Source: Halosimplex carlsbadense 2-9-1 (GTDB lineage: Archaea; Halobacteriota; Halobacteria; Halobacteriales; Haloarculaceae). From it: a stretch of DNA of 35,318 nt. The stretch is from assembly GCF_000337455.1 (NCBI RefSeq), contig NZ_AOIU01000033.1, positions 253,408 through 288,725 on the forward strand, read 5' to 3'. The translations under genes and the position numbers were made by a program. Shown here piece after piece: positions 14,136-22,700 of the stretch. The notes below the pieces were generated by a model, which saw only the letters and a program-made list of their open reading frames with translations, ran no database searches and had not been told where the DNA came from. How positions within the stretch are numbered: position 1 is the stretch's first letter; each line of letters starts with the position of its first letter.

Positions 14136-15926
14136 TTACTCTACGGTCACGCTCTTCGCCAGATTCCGCGGTTTGTCGATCGACCGCCCTAGCTCGTCGG
14201 CCACGTAGTACGACACCAGCTGCAACTGCACGTTCGCCAGGACTGCGGCGGCCTGGGGATGCGTCTCGGGCACCCGCAACACTTCATCAGCATACCGCTC
14301 CACGTCCGACTGCCCGTCCGTCACTGCGACCACTGGAGCGTCCCGAGCCTCCACTTCTTTCACGTTCCCGATGGTCTTGCGCGCCATCTCGCCGTCACCG
14401 GTCACTACCGCGAACACCGGCGTCTCTCCCGTAACCAGCGCCAGCGGCCCGTGTTTCAGTTCACCGGCGGCGAACCCCTCGGCGTGCTTGTAGGTGATCT
14501 CCTTCATCTTCAGGGCGCCCTCCAGCGCGACGGGGTACTGCAGGCCGCGGCCGATGAAGAAGTAGGCGTCGCTGTCGACGTACTCCTCGGCCACGGCCTC
14601 CGCCCGTGAATCGTCCAGGATCGCCTGAATGTTACTCGGGAGGTCACGCAACGCACCGATACTGTCCCGGCGCCCGTCCGCGCGGGTCGTCCCGAGCGAG
14701 AACAGGTTCAGCGCGGCCAGTTGCGACGCGAAGGTCTTCGACGCCGCGACGCCGATCTCCGGGCCGGCCCTGATGTACAGCGCGTGGTCGCACTCCCGGG
14801 CCGCGGTCGACCCGACGGTGTTCGTCACGGCCAACGTCCGCGCACCGCGCTTGCGAGCCTCGCGGAGCGCCGAGAGCGTATCCGCAGTTTCGCCGCTCTG
14901 TGTCACGCCCACCACGAGCGCGTCCCCGATCGGCGGGACGGCAGTCGCGTACTCGCTGGCGAGGAACGCGTGGGCCGGAATCCCCGCGTCGCGCAGCAAC
15001 TGCGCGCCGTAGAGGGCGGCGTGATAGCTCGTCCCGCAGGCGACGAACTGGACGCCGGTCGGCGACAGGTCGCCGAGGTCCCCGATATCCACCTCGGCGG
15101 CCATCTCGTCGACGCGCCCGCGGAGGCACTGTCGGATGGCCCGCGGCTGCTCGTTGATCTCCTTGAGCATGAAGTGGTCGTAGCCGCTTTTGCCCGTCTC
15201 CTCGGGGTCCCAGTCGACGGTGTCGACGTCCTTGTCCACCGTCGCCCCGTCGACGTCCGAGACCCGCCAGCCGTCGGCCGAGAGCGTCGCGAACTCGCCG
15301 TCGGCGAGGTAGACCACTCGGTCGGTGAAATCGCGGAACGCGGGCACGTCGCTGGCCAAGTAATACGAATCGTCGTCGATCCCGAGCACCAGCGGCGAGT
15401 CGTTGCGCGCGGCGTAGATGGTGTCGTCACCCGAAACCACGACCGCAACTGCGTAGCTCCCATCCAGTCGCGAGATCGCCTCGCGGACGGCACCCTCGTT
15501 GTCGGCCCCGTCGGCCAGCGCGTCTTCGACGAGGTGGGGGACGACTTCGGTGTCGGTGTCGCTCTTGAACGTGTGGCCCGCGGTGGCGAGTTCGTCGCGG
15601 AGCGACTGGTAGTTCTCGATGATGCCGTTGTGGACGACGGCCACGTCGCCCGTGCAGTCGAGATGGGGGTGGGCGTTGGCGTCGGTCGGCGGGCCGTGGG
15701 TGGACCAGCGGGTGTGGCCGATGCCGGCCGCGCCCCCGATCGAACGCGGTTCGAGGGCTCCCCTGAGGTCCTCGATCTTCCCGGATTTCTTGCAGACGTC
15801 GACGCGGTCGCCCGAGAGAGCGACGCCCGCCGAGTCGTAGCCGCGGTACTCCAGTTTCGAGAGGCCGTGGACGAGCACGTCGAGCGTCTCGTCCTCCCGG
15901 CCCACACAGCCGATGATACCACACAT
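14136..15926 (-). CDS. glmS: Glutamine--fructose-6-phosphate aminotransferase (isomerizing)
   Basis: The 596-aa enzyme makes glucosamine-6-phosphate from fructose-6-phosphate and glutamine, the first committed step toward UDP-GlcNAc. The N-terminal class II glutaminase begins MCGIIGCVG with the catalytic Cys2, followed by LEYRGYDSAG, HTRWSTHG and the DGSYAVAV segment. The first SIS domain carries ACGTSYHAA and TQSGETADTLSAL. The second has GRGLQYPVALEGALKMKEI and the HAEGFAAGELKHGPLAL block. The C-terminus DKPRNLAKSVTVE is the canonical end. All catalytic landmarks are intact and the length is normal. It lies 40 bases downstream of the GlmU-type gene and is surely co-transcribed with it. Confidence 0.97.
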   Translation of the reverse strand: MCGIIGCVGREDETLDVLVHGLSKLEYRGYDSAGVALSGDRVDVCKKSGKIEDLRGALEPRSIGGAAGIGHTRWSTHGPPTDANAHPHLDCTGDVAVVHNGIIENYQSLRDELATAGHTFKSDTDTEVVPHLVEDALADGADNEGAVREAISRLDGSYAVAVVVSGDDTIYAARNDSPLVLGIDDDSYYLASDVPAFRDFTDRVVYLADGEFATLSADGWRVSDVDGATVDKDVDTVDWDPEETGKSGYDHFMLKEINEQPRAIRQCLRGRVDEMAAEVDIGDLGDLSPTGVQFVACGTSYHAALYGAQLLRDAGIPAHAFLASEYATAVPPIGDALVVGVTQSGETADTLSALREARKRGARTLAVTNTVGSTAARECDHALYIRAGPEIGVAASKTFASQLAALNLFSLGTTRADGRRDSIGALRDLPSNIQAILDDSRAEAVAEEYVDSDAYFFIGRGLQYPVALEGALKMKEITYKHAEGFAAGELKHGPLALVTGETPVFAVVTGDGEMARKTIGNVKEVEARDAPVVAVTDGQSDVERYADEVLRVPETHPQAAAVLANVQLQLVSYYVADELGRSIDKPRNLAKSVTVE

Positions 15927-15966
15927 TAGTGAGTCACCTCGGTCGATCCGCGCGTCTCGAAGCCGC

Positions 15967-17172
15967 TCATCGAACCACCTCCGCGCCGCTGGCGATGCGC
16001 CCGCTCGCGCGGACGCTGGTCCCGATGTGCGCCCCCGGGCCGACGAGCGTCCCCGGCGAGAAACTCGCGTCGCCCTCGGCGGTCACGCGGTCGGCGACGA
16101 CGGCACCCAGGCGCTGGTCCCGGAACACCTCGCGGCCGACGCGCACGTCGGCCGGGCCACCCGGAACGACCGTCCCGGCGCCGAGGGTCACGTCCTGGCC
16201 GGTGACGGCGTCGATGAGCGTCGAGCCCGACTCGACGCGCGTGTCCGTGTCGAGGACGGAGTTGCGGACCGTCGCGTTCGCGCCGACGGTCACGTTCTGG
16301 CCGAGCGCGGCGTCGGGCCCCACAACCGCACCGGGTCCGACCTCGCAGTCGGGTCCCACGACGACCGGGCCTTGCAGGACCGCCGCGTCGTGGACGGTCG
16401 CCGCAGGGTCGACCCACACGTCGGCGTCGCGGGCGCCGGTGCCGCGAGCGGGTTCGTCGACGTGCCCGCGGGCGAGCACTTCGTCGGCCACCGCCAGCAG
16501 GTCCCAGGGGTAGGTCGCGTCGACCCACATCCCCTCGGTCCTGACGCCGCGAACCCGGCCGTCGTCCATCAGCCGGCCGATCGTGTCGGTCAGCGCGAGT
16601 TCGCCGTCCGAGCGATCGGTCGCGTCGATGGCCGAGAACACCGACGACTCGAAGGCGTAGACGCCGGCGTTGATCAGCCGGTATTCGTCGGTGTCGGGCT
16701 TCTCGACGAGTTCGGCGACGTCGCCCTCGTGGAGCACGACCGCGCCGTACTGGCTGGTCTCGGGTCGTTCGAGGACGGCGATCGACGGGTCGCCGCTGCG
16801 CTCGAACTCCTCGACCACGTCGCGGACGATGTTGGCGTCGATGACGCGGTCACCGTTGACGACCAGCGCCGGTCCGTCGACGGCCGCGCGGGCCTGTAGG
16901 AGGGCGTGCCCGCTGCCGAGCTGCTTGTGCTGGGTGACGTACTCCAGGTCGACCCCGTCGTAGGTCGGCCCGAAGTGGTCCTGTACCCGCCCGCGCTTGT
17001 ACCCCACCACGACCACGATCTGCCGCACGTCCGCCGCGACCAGCGCGTCGAAGACGTACTCCAGGATCGGCCGGTTGGCCGCCGGCAACATCGGCTTGGG
17101 CCGGTTGCGCGTCAGCGGCCGCAGCCGCGTCCCCTCACCCGCCGCGAGGACCACCGCCGTGTCGATGCTCAT
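15967..17172 (-). CDS. glmU: Bifunctional sugar-1-phosphate nucleotidylyltransferase/acetyltransferase (GlmU-type)
   Basis: The 401-aa protein combines an N-terminal nucleotidyltransferase with a C-terminal left-handed beta-helix. Residues 7-30 give the activation loop VLAAGEGTRLRPLTRNRPKP with MLP after it. GSGHALLQA and VVNGDRVID contribute to nucleotide and metal binding, and ELVEKPD and INAGVYAFE to sugar binding. From about residue 255 imperfect hexapeptides (VGPGAVVGPDAALG, VTVGANATV, and others) form the acyltransferase helix. The architecture is that of archaeal enzymes making UDP-GlcNAc from glucosamine-1-phosphate, which fits the adjacent glmS. UDP-glucose or dTDP-glucose synthesis is an alternative for the N-terminal domain. 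It starts at ATG 17172, with gttgaaag about 25 bases upstream as a weak promoter candidate. Confidence 0.88.
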   Translation of the reverse strand: MSIDTAVVLAAGEGTRLRPLTRNRPKPMLPAANRPILEYVFDALVAADVRQIVVVVGYKRGRVQDHFGPTYDGVDLEYVTQHKQLGSGHALLQARAAVDGPALVVNGDRVIDANIVRDVVEEFERSGDPSIAVLERPETSQYGAVVLHEGDVAELVEKPDTDEYRLINAGVYAFESSVFSAIDATDRSDGELALTDTIGRLMDDGRVRGVRTEGMWVDATYPWDLLAVADEVLARGHVDEPARGTGARDADVWVDPAATVHDAAVLQGPVVVGPDCEVGPGAVVGPDAALGQNVTVGANATVRNSVLDTDTRVESGSTLIDAVTGQDVTLGAGTVVPGGPADVRVGREVFRDQRLGAVVADRVTAEGDASFSPGTLVGPGAHIGTSVRASGRIASGAEVVR

Positions 17173-17296
17173 ACAGAGTGGTCGTGGTCGCCCACTTTCA
17201 ACTTTCTGGGCGGAGGATACGACACGCGTCGTCTGGCGTCGTCGTCTCGTTCAGAATCGGCCGCTCGGAGAGTCCGGGTAGCTGTGACCGACGTGT

Positions 17297-17593
17297 TCAG
17301 TCATCGTCGCCCTTGGAGGCACCCTCGCGCTTCCGGACGCTCTCGACGCGGAGCGTCTTAGCTTCGTGATGCAGACGACAACAAACTCGATATCCGCCGA
17401 TCCGAAGGTTTCGGTAGGGCGATCCCGTTAACGGTTCGAGAAACTCTTCCGGGTCGCGCCGTTCGGATGAAACCACCTCGTCCAGCTTGTCCATGATTCT
17501 ATGCTGAGAGGACGGATCTAACTGCGCGAACTGAGATTCTCCGCGTGGAGAGAACTTCCAACCCCACTCGTCGTCACTCGGCGTCTGTCCCAT
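17297..17593 (-). CDS. RelE/ParE-type toxin
   Basis: A 98-aa protein with the RelE-fold order. The N-terminal strand WGWKFSPRGESQFAQLDPSS leads into a helix (RIMDKLDEVV), then GSPYRNLRIGGYRVCCRLHH and TLRVESVRKREG. The LRIGGYRV core and C-terminal xVxxRKx resemble haloarchaeal RelE toxins that cleave mRNA at the ribosome. The ATG at 17593 overlaps the last 20 bases of the antitoxin frame (17574-17846), the usual toxin-antitoxin coupling. The toxin frame is intact although the antitoxin looks frameshifted. Either it is inactive, is controlled by another antitoxin, or the antitoxin indels are sequencing errors. Confidence 0.8.
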   Translation of the reverse strand: MGQTPSDDEWGWKFSPRGESQFAQLDPSSQHRIMDKLDEVVSSERRDPEEFLEPLTGSPYRNLRIGGYRVCCRLHHEAKTLRVESVRKREGASKGDDD

Positions 17594-17846
17594 ACTTCTC
17601 CCGCATCTCCTCGCTCGAAATCCTCACCGTCGTCGAACTGTGCTTCGCTAATCGCCAGATCCTTCCAGACGCCCGCCCTCTCGGGATGATTTACGGAGTC
17701 GCGGAGTGCATAACGGATAAACTCACTCCGGCTGTTGAATCCCGTTCACGCCACGTCTCGTCGACCACGTCGAGAAACGACCGGGCAATTCGGAGATTGA
17801 TCCGGTCGATCTCGGGATCGTTCCCGTCCGAATCAGTTTTCGACAT
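17574..17846 (-). pseudogene. Ribbon-helix-helix antitoxin, apparently frameshifted twice
   Basis: From ATG 17846 the minus strand reads MSKTDSDGNDPEIDRINLRI, then ARSFLDVVDETWRER, the start of a ribbon-helix-helix antitoxin. The expected continuation GFNSRSEFIRYALRDSVNHP, WKDLAISEAQFDDGE is in a neighbouring frame, and the final SSEEMREKYGTDAE before TGA 17574-17576 is back in the first frame. One missing base near the RER/GF junction (about 17745-17752) and one extra base near DGE/ISS (about 17610-17618) explain this. The net length (90 aa) is unchanged, so the damage is recent or is sequence error. As written, the first frame stops after MHSATP. Confidence 0.7.
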
Positions 17847-18016
17847 ACAGGCGCACGTCGGACGCACACACACACAAAACACTATTGGCGTTCTCGGGAC
17901 TGTCCGAGTGGGGCGACGAAATGTCTGTGCTTCCTCAGGAAGGCTCCGAACGCAGGGCGAGGGTAGTACGAGGAGGCACGGCATGGTCAGATCGTCTCGA
18001 GGGTCCTCGTATGGAC

Positions 18017-18028
18017 CCTATAATTAAG
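18017..18028 (+). promoter_or_regulatory. TATA box of the polysaccharide deacetylase-like gene
   Basis: The strong TATAATTA at 18019-18026 lies about 60 bases before ATG 18080, predicting a leader of about 30 bases. It excludes the longer reading frame that opens at 17885. Confidence 0.5.
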
Positions 18029-18079
18029 CCGTATCTGCGCCACGTGTCATCTGAACGAGGATACCCTGCTCGATCTCCA

Positions 18080-19021
18080 ATGAGTGATAGCGAACACGAG
18101 TTCAGTCTGTGTCTCACGCACGACGTCGACCGACCGTACAAGACCTGGGCGCACGCGCTGTTCTACACCGCGCTGGAGCGAGAGCCGAGCCACCTCACCG
18201 CGCTCCGTCCGGAGGCTAACCCCTACTGGCAGTTCGACCGGATCGCCCGGATCGAGGACGAACTCGGCGTCCGCTCGGCCTTTTACTTCCTCTCGGAGCC
18301 GCCACTGACCGAGAAGTCGACGACCCAGCTCCGCGACTGGAACGAGTGGGTCCAGCTGCTCTTCCGGTACGACCTCACCCGGCCGGAGATCGCAGAAACG
18401 ATGTGGAAACTCGCCGACGGCGGCTGGGAGGTCGGGCTCCACGGCTCGTACGACTCCTGCGACGACCGCGAGCGGTTGGCCCACGAGAAGGGCCGCATCG
18501 AACGAACGCTCGGCGAGGAGATCACTGGGGGCCGCCAGCACTACCTCAACCTCGACCCGCCCGAGTCGTGGCGCCACCACCGAGCGATCGGACTCGACTA
18601 CGACGCGACCCTCGGCGCCGACACCTACGGGTTCCAGCACGGCTACGACGTTCGGCGGCCGTTCGACGACGAGTTCGCAGTCTTCCCGCTGACGTTCATG
18701 GAGACGGACCTGCCCGACCCCGGGGCGTCCTTCGAAGAGGCGTGGGCCGTCTGCGCGGACCTGCTCGACGAAGCGGCGGCCAACGACGCGGTAATGACGG
18801 TGCTGTGGCACCCGCGGTACTTCGCGTCCGAAGAGTTTCCCGGCCACACCCGGCTGTACCGCCGGCTGATCGAGACGGCCGAGGAGATGGACGCCTGGAT
18901 CGGCTCCCCCGGCGCGTACTACTCGCGACATATCGCTGACGGACGGACCCCGAGGGAAGTCGAGGACATGGGGGCGCCCGAGAGCGGACTCGACGCGTCT
19001 GGCGACGGTCGCACTTCGTGA
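18080..19021 (+). CDS. Polysaccharide deacetylase-like protein (CE4 superfamily)
   Basis: The product (313 aa) starts MSDSEHEFSLCLTHDVDRPY. THDVD is the CE4 motif that supplies the catalytic base and a metal-binding Asp. FYFL after a long insertion, then GGWEVGLHGSYDSCDD, correspond to the second CE4 motif. Here the second metal ligand position reads Asp or Tyr rather than His (HGSYD instead of HxxxH). VMTVLWHPRYFA is the C-terminal His motif. No signal peptide is seen, so it may act in the cytosol on lipid-linked glycan, unlike many secreted deacetylases. Its role in removing acetyl groups from N-acetylhexosamine is inferred from the family. The start is chosen from the conserved region and from the TATAATTA box at 18019-18026. 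Confidence 0.8.
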   Translation: MSDSEHEFSLCLTHDVDRPYKTWAHALFYTALEREPSHLTALRPEANPYWQFDRIARIEDELGVRSAFYFLSEPPLTEKSTTQLRDWNEWVQLLFRYDLTRPEIAETMWKLADGGWEVGLHGSYDSCDDRERLAHEKGRIERTLGEEITGGRQHYLNLDPPESWRHHRAIGLDYDATLGADTYGFQHGYDVRRPFDDEFAVFPLTFMETDLPDPGASFEEAWAVCADLLDEAAANDAVMTVLWHPRYFASEEFPGHTRLYRRLIETAEEMDAWIGSPGAYYSRHIADGRTPREVEDMGAPESGLDASGDGRTS

Positions 19022-19126
19022 CTGCGGGCCACGACAGCCGTCGTCGACCGACGAGGCACGGGGCCGATACCGACGAAACCGAGCGGATGCTGGCGGCACT
19101 CAGCGGCTGCCGACGGGACCGAGCGG

Positions 19127-19600
19127 TCACTGACGGATCCACTCGGCGACCCGTTTCTGTGCCCGGTGGTACTGGGCCTCGACCTCGCTCTCGACGGGCG
19201 CGCCGAGTCGCTCCTGCGTAGAGACGTAGCGTTCGAGGACCGCTACCTCGTCCTCGTATCGATTCGCATCGCGGTACAGCCGTGCCAGATCGGTGTAGAA
19301 CACCGCCGGGAGGTCGCCGAAGTTCGCGAGGTCTTCGACCACCAGCTGTTCGGCCTCGGCCAACTCGATACACCACCGGAGCAGGTCTTCGAGTTCGTCG
19401 TGTCGACCGTCGGACCGAAGTTGCTCGACCTCCGGCCTCGCCTCGACGTAGTGACCGAACTCGTACTCGTCGTCGGTCGCGAGGCCGGTCGACTCCACCG
19501 CAGTTCCGTGGTCGGTCTCCACACCCCGGTCCGAACGTCGCTCCCGGAATACGAGTGCGACGAGAACCTCGAACGCGTGTTCGAAGAACCGTTTGACCAT
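19127..19600 (-). CDS. Conserved haloarchaeal hypothetical protein, TPR-like helices
   Basis: A 157-aa acidic protein. It has a short hydrophobic N-terminus (VKRFFEHAFEVLVALVF), a charged linker, and a run of helices including LEDLLRWCIELAEAEQLVVE and FYTDLARLYRDANRYEDEVA. Their spacing resembles tetratricopeptide-like repeats used for protein contacts. Codon bias supports a real gene. It is divergent from the phosphatase-like gene, and an AT-rich gattatt about 25-30 bases before ATG 19600 may be its promoter. No function can be assigned. Confidence 0.6.
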   Translation of the reverse strand: MVKRFFEHAFEVLVALVFRERRSDRGVETDHGTAVESTGLATDDEYEFGHYVEARPEVEQLRSDGRHDELEDLLRWCIELAEAEQLVVEDLANFGDLPAVFYTDLARLYRDANRYEDEVAVLERYVSTQERLGAPVESEVEAQYHRAQKRVAEWIRQ

Positions 19601-19862
19601 GTACGGTGGTACAAACGGTCAATAATCAGTATACGCCCGATAACGAACGATAGCTAACCGTCCGACAGCCCGGATACACTGCCATTTAGCCGGCGGCTAC
19701 CGGAACACGACTCGCGGTGTACCTGGATCGTGAGCGGCGCTCCATCCCGCGCGGTCGGCCACTCGATCGCTTGACGGCTCGTCCCAGTGGACTACACTGA
19801 CTGCGAACGGGCGGCCGAATACACTCAATAACAAAGCGATCTACCACCGCGTCTCACGAGGT
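19601..19862. other. Divergent intergenic region
   Basis: These 262 bases separate the minus-strand hypothetical from the plus-strand phosphatase-like gene and hold promoters for both: a tatactgattatt stretch (about 19622-19636, minus strand) and an ATAACAAA box (19828-19835, plus strand). No gene, RNA or repeat was seen. Confidence 0.5.
19828..19835 (+). promoter_or_regulatory. ATAACAAA promoter box of the AlkP-superfamily gene
   Basis: ATAACAAA begins 35 bases before ATG 19863. The same box occurs before other genes of this locus (21600, 26680, 28190, 34764), suggesting a shared basal promoter type or regulator. Confidence 0.5.
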
Positions 19863-21473
19863 ATGCAAGCGCTGGTCGTCGGGATCGACGCCGCCTGTTA
19901 TCCCGTGCTCGATCCGCTGTTCGAAGCGGACGCGATACCGACGCTCGAACGGCTCTTCGAGGGAGGCGCGAGCGGGCCGCTGGAGTCCCAAATTCCGCCG
20001 TGGACGGCCAGCGCGTGGCCGTCGCTGTACTCCGGGAAGAATCCGGGCAAACACGGCATCTACGATTTCGTCACCTTCGAGGGGTACGACTGGCGGGTCG
20101 TCTCTGCGGCGGACCTGCGCGAGCCGCCACTGTGGCAACTGCTCGACGAGAACGGCGTATCGAGCGTCGTCGTCAACGCCCCCGTTACCGCTCCCGTACG
20201 CCCGTTCGACGGAGCGCTCGTTCCTGGCTACATGGCGCCGGAAGACCCGACCTGTCACCCTGACGGGCTCCGCTCTGAGATCCGGGACGCGATCGGGCCC
20301 TACCGGGTGTATCCAGAACACACCGGCGAGACGGTATCCCGGACAGAGGCGCGGGCGGAGTACCTGGCGCTGACGGCGATGCGAGGCGAGGCGTTCCGCT
20401 ATCTCGCCGACCGGTTCGACCCCGAGTTCGGGTTCGTCCAGTTTCAGCAGACCGACACGCTGTTTCACGAGTTCCCCGACGACCCGGCGCTCGTTCGGGA
20501 CGTGTACGCGGCCGTCGACAGCGAGGTCGAGGAGATCCTCTCCGCCTGCGATCCGGACACCGTCTTCGTTGTCAGCGACCACGGCATGGGGCCGTACGAC
20601 GGCCACGAGGTGCGAACGAACGAGATCCTCCGGATGGAGGGGTACGTATCGACGACGACCGAGGGCACAGGGATGCCGACGTGGTCGACGGTCAGGGACG
20701 GTCGGCTGACCGCGCGGGCCGACGACGAGGAGTCCGGGACGGGCGCCGTCGAGCGTATCATGGCGGGTCTGTCGGCGGTCGGGCTGACGAGCCAGCGCAT
20801 CGGCCGCGCCTGCGAGCGACTCGGCATCGACGGGGTCGTCCGCGAACTCGCCCCCGCCCGAGCGGTCCGGGCCGGATCCGAACGGGTCGCGTTCGCCTCC
20901 TCCGAGGCGTACGTGCGCTCGCGGATCGAACTCGGCGTCCGGATGAACGTGGCGGGTCGAGACCCCGAGGGGACCGTCCCACAGCGCCGGTACGAGGAAG
21001 TCCGCAGTTCGCTCATCGACCTGCTGGCCGGTCTGGAAACGCCCGACGGCCGGCCGGCGTTCGAGGAAGTCGCGCCACGGGAGGCGTACTTCCACGGGCC
21101 GGCGGCCGAGGAGGCCGTCGACATCGTGACAGTGCCCCACGAGTTCGACCAGTTCCTCTCGGCGACCGTCGGAACGGAGCCGTTCGGCGAGCCGTCCGAA
21201 CCCTGGAACCACAAGCGCGAGGGGGTCATCGCGGCAGCGGGCAACCGAGTCGATACCGACGGTGACTTCGGATCGCCACACCTGTTCGACGTCGCGCCGA
21301 CGGTCATGGCGGCGATGGGCGTCCCGTACGACGAGCGCATGGACGGGCGCCCGCTCCCGTTCGTCCCGTCGCACGGCGAGAGACGGTACCCCACCCGGAA
21401 GGAAACGGCTGGAGATACCGTCAGCGACTCGGTCGTCCAGGAGCGGCTCGCTGACCTCGGATACCTGGAATGA
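19863..21473 (+). CDS. Alkaline phosphatase superfamily protein (type I phosphodiesterase/nucleotide pyrophosphatase-like)
   Basis: The 536-aa protein has the AlkP-superfamily metal-site order. MQALVVGIDAACY gives the first Asp, and PPWTASAWPSLYSGKNPGKH the Thr nucleophile with the family's GxxPxxHG-like tail. FQQTDTLFHEF contributes Asp and His, and VVSDHGMGPYDGHEV is the Asp-His pair. A C-terminal SPHLFDVAPTVMAAMGVPYD ends the domain. There is no signal peptide, so it is probably cytosolic or peripheral. Such proteins hydrolyse or transfer phosphate or phosphodiester groups; in surface-glycan loci they may act on lipid-linked or nucleotide intermediates, but the substrate is unknown. It heads the plus-strand pair with the FemAB-like gene at 21635. 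Confidence 0.85.
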   Translation: MQALVVGIDAACYPVLDPLFEADAIPTLERLFEGGASGPLESQIPPWTASAWPSLYSGKNPGKHGIYDFVTFEGYDWRVVSAADLREPPLWQLLDENGVSSVVVNAPVTAPVRPFDGALVPGYMAPEDPTCHPDGLRSEIRDAIGPYRVYPEHTGETVSRTEARAEYLALTAMRGEAFRYLADRFDPEFGFVQFQQTDTLFHEFPDDPALVRDVYAAVDSEVEEILSACDPDTVFVVSDHGMGPYDGHEVRTNEILRMEGYVSTTTEGTGMPTWSTVRDGRLTARADDEESGTGAVERIMAGLSAVGLTSQRIGRACERLGIDGVVRELAPARAVRAGSERVAFASSEAYVRSRIELGVRMNVAGRDPEGTVPQRRYEEVRSSLIDLLAGLETPDGRPAFEEVAPREAYFHGPAAEEAVDIVTVPHEFDQFLSATVGTEPFGEPSEPWNHKREGVIAAAGNRVDTDGDFGSPHLFDVAPTVMAAMGVPYDERMDGRPLPFVPSHGERRYPTRKETAGDTVSDSVVQERLADLGYLE

Positions 21474-21599
21474 TTCCCCTCTGTGAGGCCCGTTCCGGAT
21501 TCGTACCCGTTCGCACCCACCGGGGACGACGGTGGTATCGCCCCGGGAATAGAGTCGGTACCAACGGAGGCGAGACTGGTGGCGAACCGGTATTGAGCT

Positions 21600-21608
21600 A
21601 TTAACAAT
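21600..21608 (+). promoter_or_regulatory. ATTAACAAT promoter box of the first FemAB-like gene
   Basis: ATTAACAAT begins 35 bases before ATG 21635. It is one of the set of similar boxes in this locus and fits a short leader. Confidence 0.45.
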
Positions 21609-21634
21609 TGTCGGTACCGCGCTGCTATGGACTG

Positions 21635-22654
21635 ATGGGTATCGACGTTCAGAGTGCCGAAGAGGGGGATATTCAGGCGTGGAACGACCGCGTGTCGCGC
21701 TCGCCACAGGGGACCCTGTTCCACCTGTACGAGTCGCTCGAACTACAGGCGACCTACGCCGGAGCGACGCTGCATCCGCTGGTCGGATTCAAGGGCGAAG
21801 AACCGGTCGGTGTGTTCCCGCTGTTCGAGGCGTCGAAGGGGCCGATCCGCGGCGCGTTCTCCCCACCGCCGGACCTGCGGATCCCCCATCTCGGTCCGGC
21901 GATGCTCAACATGGGGAAGCTGAAACAGCGCAAGCGCGACCGACGGCGACAGCGGTTCGTCGAGGGCTGTTTCGACTGGGTCGAGTCCGAGGTCGCCCCG
22001 AGATACGGTCACATCCGGACCAGCGGCCGCTACGACGACCTGCGACCGTTCAAGTGGAACGACTGGTCGGCGACCCCGTCGTACACGTACATCGTGGACC
22101 TGAACGGCGGCGCCGAGGAGCTCCTCGGCCGGTTCAGCAGCGACGCGCGGTCGAACGTCCGCAACGCCGACGAGGACCGGTACGAGATCACGGTCGGCGG
22201 GGGGGAAGCGATCGAGTCCATCCTCGAACAGGTCTCGAACCGCTACAACTCCCAGGGCATCGCGTTCGACCTGCCCACGGAGTTCGCGGTCGACCTCTAC
22301 GAACGCCTCCCCGACGGGCACCTGAAACCGTACGTGTGCCGCGTCGACGGGGAGTTCGTCGGGGGAATGCTGATCCTCGATTTCGACGATACCGTGTCGC
22401 GCTGGCAGGGCGGCGTTCGGACCGACCTCGACGTCGGGCTGCCCGTGAACGACCTCCTGGACTGGCGCGTGATGCAGGACGCGATCGAAGCCGGTCGATC
22501 GGCCTACGACCTCGTCGGCGCCGAGAACCAGCGGATCAACCGGTACAAGGCGAAGTTCAACCCCGAACTGGAGTCGTTCTACAGCGCCGAGTACTCCGAG
22601 CTGGGCGTCGGCGTCCTCTCGTCGCTCTACAAGCGGTTCCAGGGGTACAAGTAA
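21635..22654 (+). CDS. FemAB-like GNAT-fold protein, copy 1
   Basis: A 339-aa cytosolic protein of the FemAB-related double-GNAT group. The N-terminal domain has HPLVGFKGEEPVGVFPLF and PPPDLRIPHLGPAML. A central basic helix, KLKQRKRDRRRQRF, may act like the tRNA-binding arm of Fem enzymes. The C-terminal GNAT has YTYIVDLNGG, a SDARSNVRNA loop, FVGGMLILDFDDTVSRWQGG and YDLVGAENQRINRYKAKF, the last matching the family's F(K/R)xxF end. Bacterial FemAB proteins add amino acids from aminoacyl-tRNA to cell-wall precursors; archaea lack murein, so the acceptor must differ. The gene at 24106 is a paralogue. ATG 21635 is preferred to an upstream non-ATG start because of the promoter box 35 bases ahead. 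Confidence 0.82.
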   Translation: MGIDVQSAEEGDIQAWNDRVSRSPQGTLFHLYESLELQATYAGATLHPLVGFKGEEPVGVFPLFEASKGPIRGAFSPPPDLRIPHLGPAMLNMGKLKQRKRDRRRQRFVEGCFDWVESEVAPRYGHIRTSGRYDDLRPFKWNDWSATPSYTYIVDLNGGAEELLGRFSSDARSNVRNADEDRYEITVGGGEAIESILEQVSNRYNSQGIAFDLPTEFAVDLYERLPDGHLKPYVCRVDGEFVGGMLILDFDDTVSRWQGGVRTDLDVGLPVNDLLDWRVMQDAIEAGRSAYDLVGAENQRINRYKAKFNPELESFYSAEYSELGVGVLSSLYKRFQGYK

Positions 22655-22700
22655 CCGCGCGGACGCCGGCACTCCCGGCGCCGACCCCTGGCGCTGGAAC

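Noticed and set aside
14721..16899. Long plus-strand frames opposite glmS and the glmU-type gene
   Set aside because: Both minus-strand genes are intact with canonical motifs; the plus frames are shadows.
17866..17880. Short CA repeat (cacacacacaca) upstream of the antitoxin
   Set aside because: Only about six units, with no evidence of slippage or regulatory role.
19854..21724. Long minus-strand frames opposite the AlkP-superfamily gene
   Set aside because: They show no conserved motifs, and composition fits reverse-complement shadowing.
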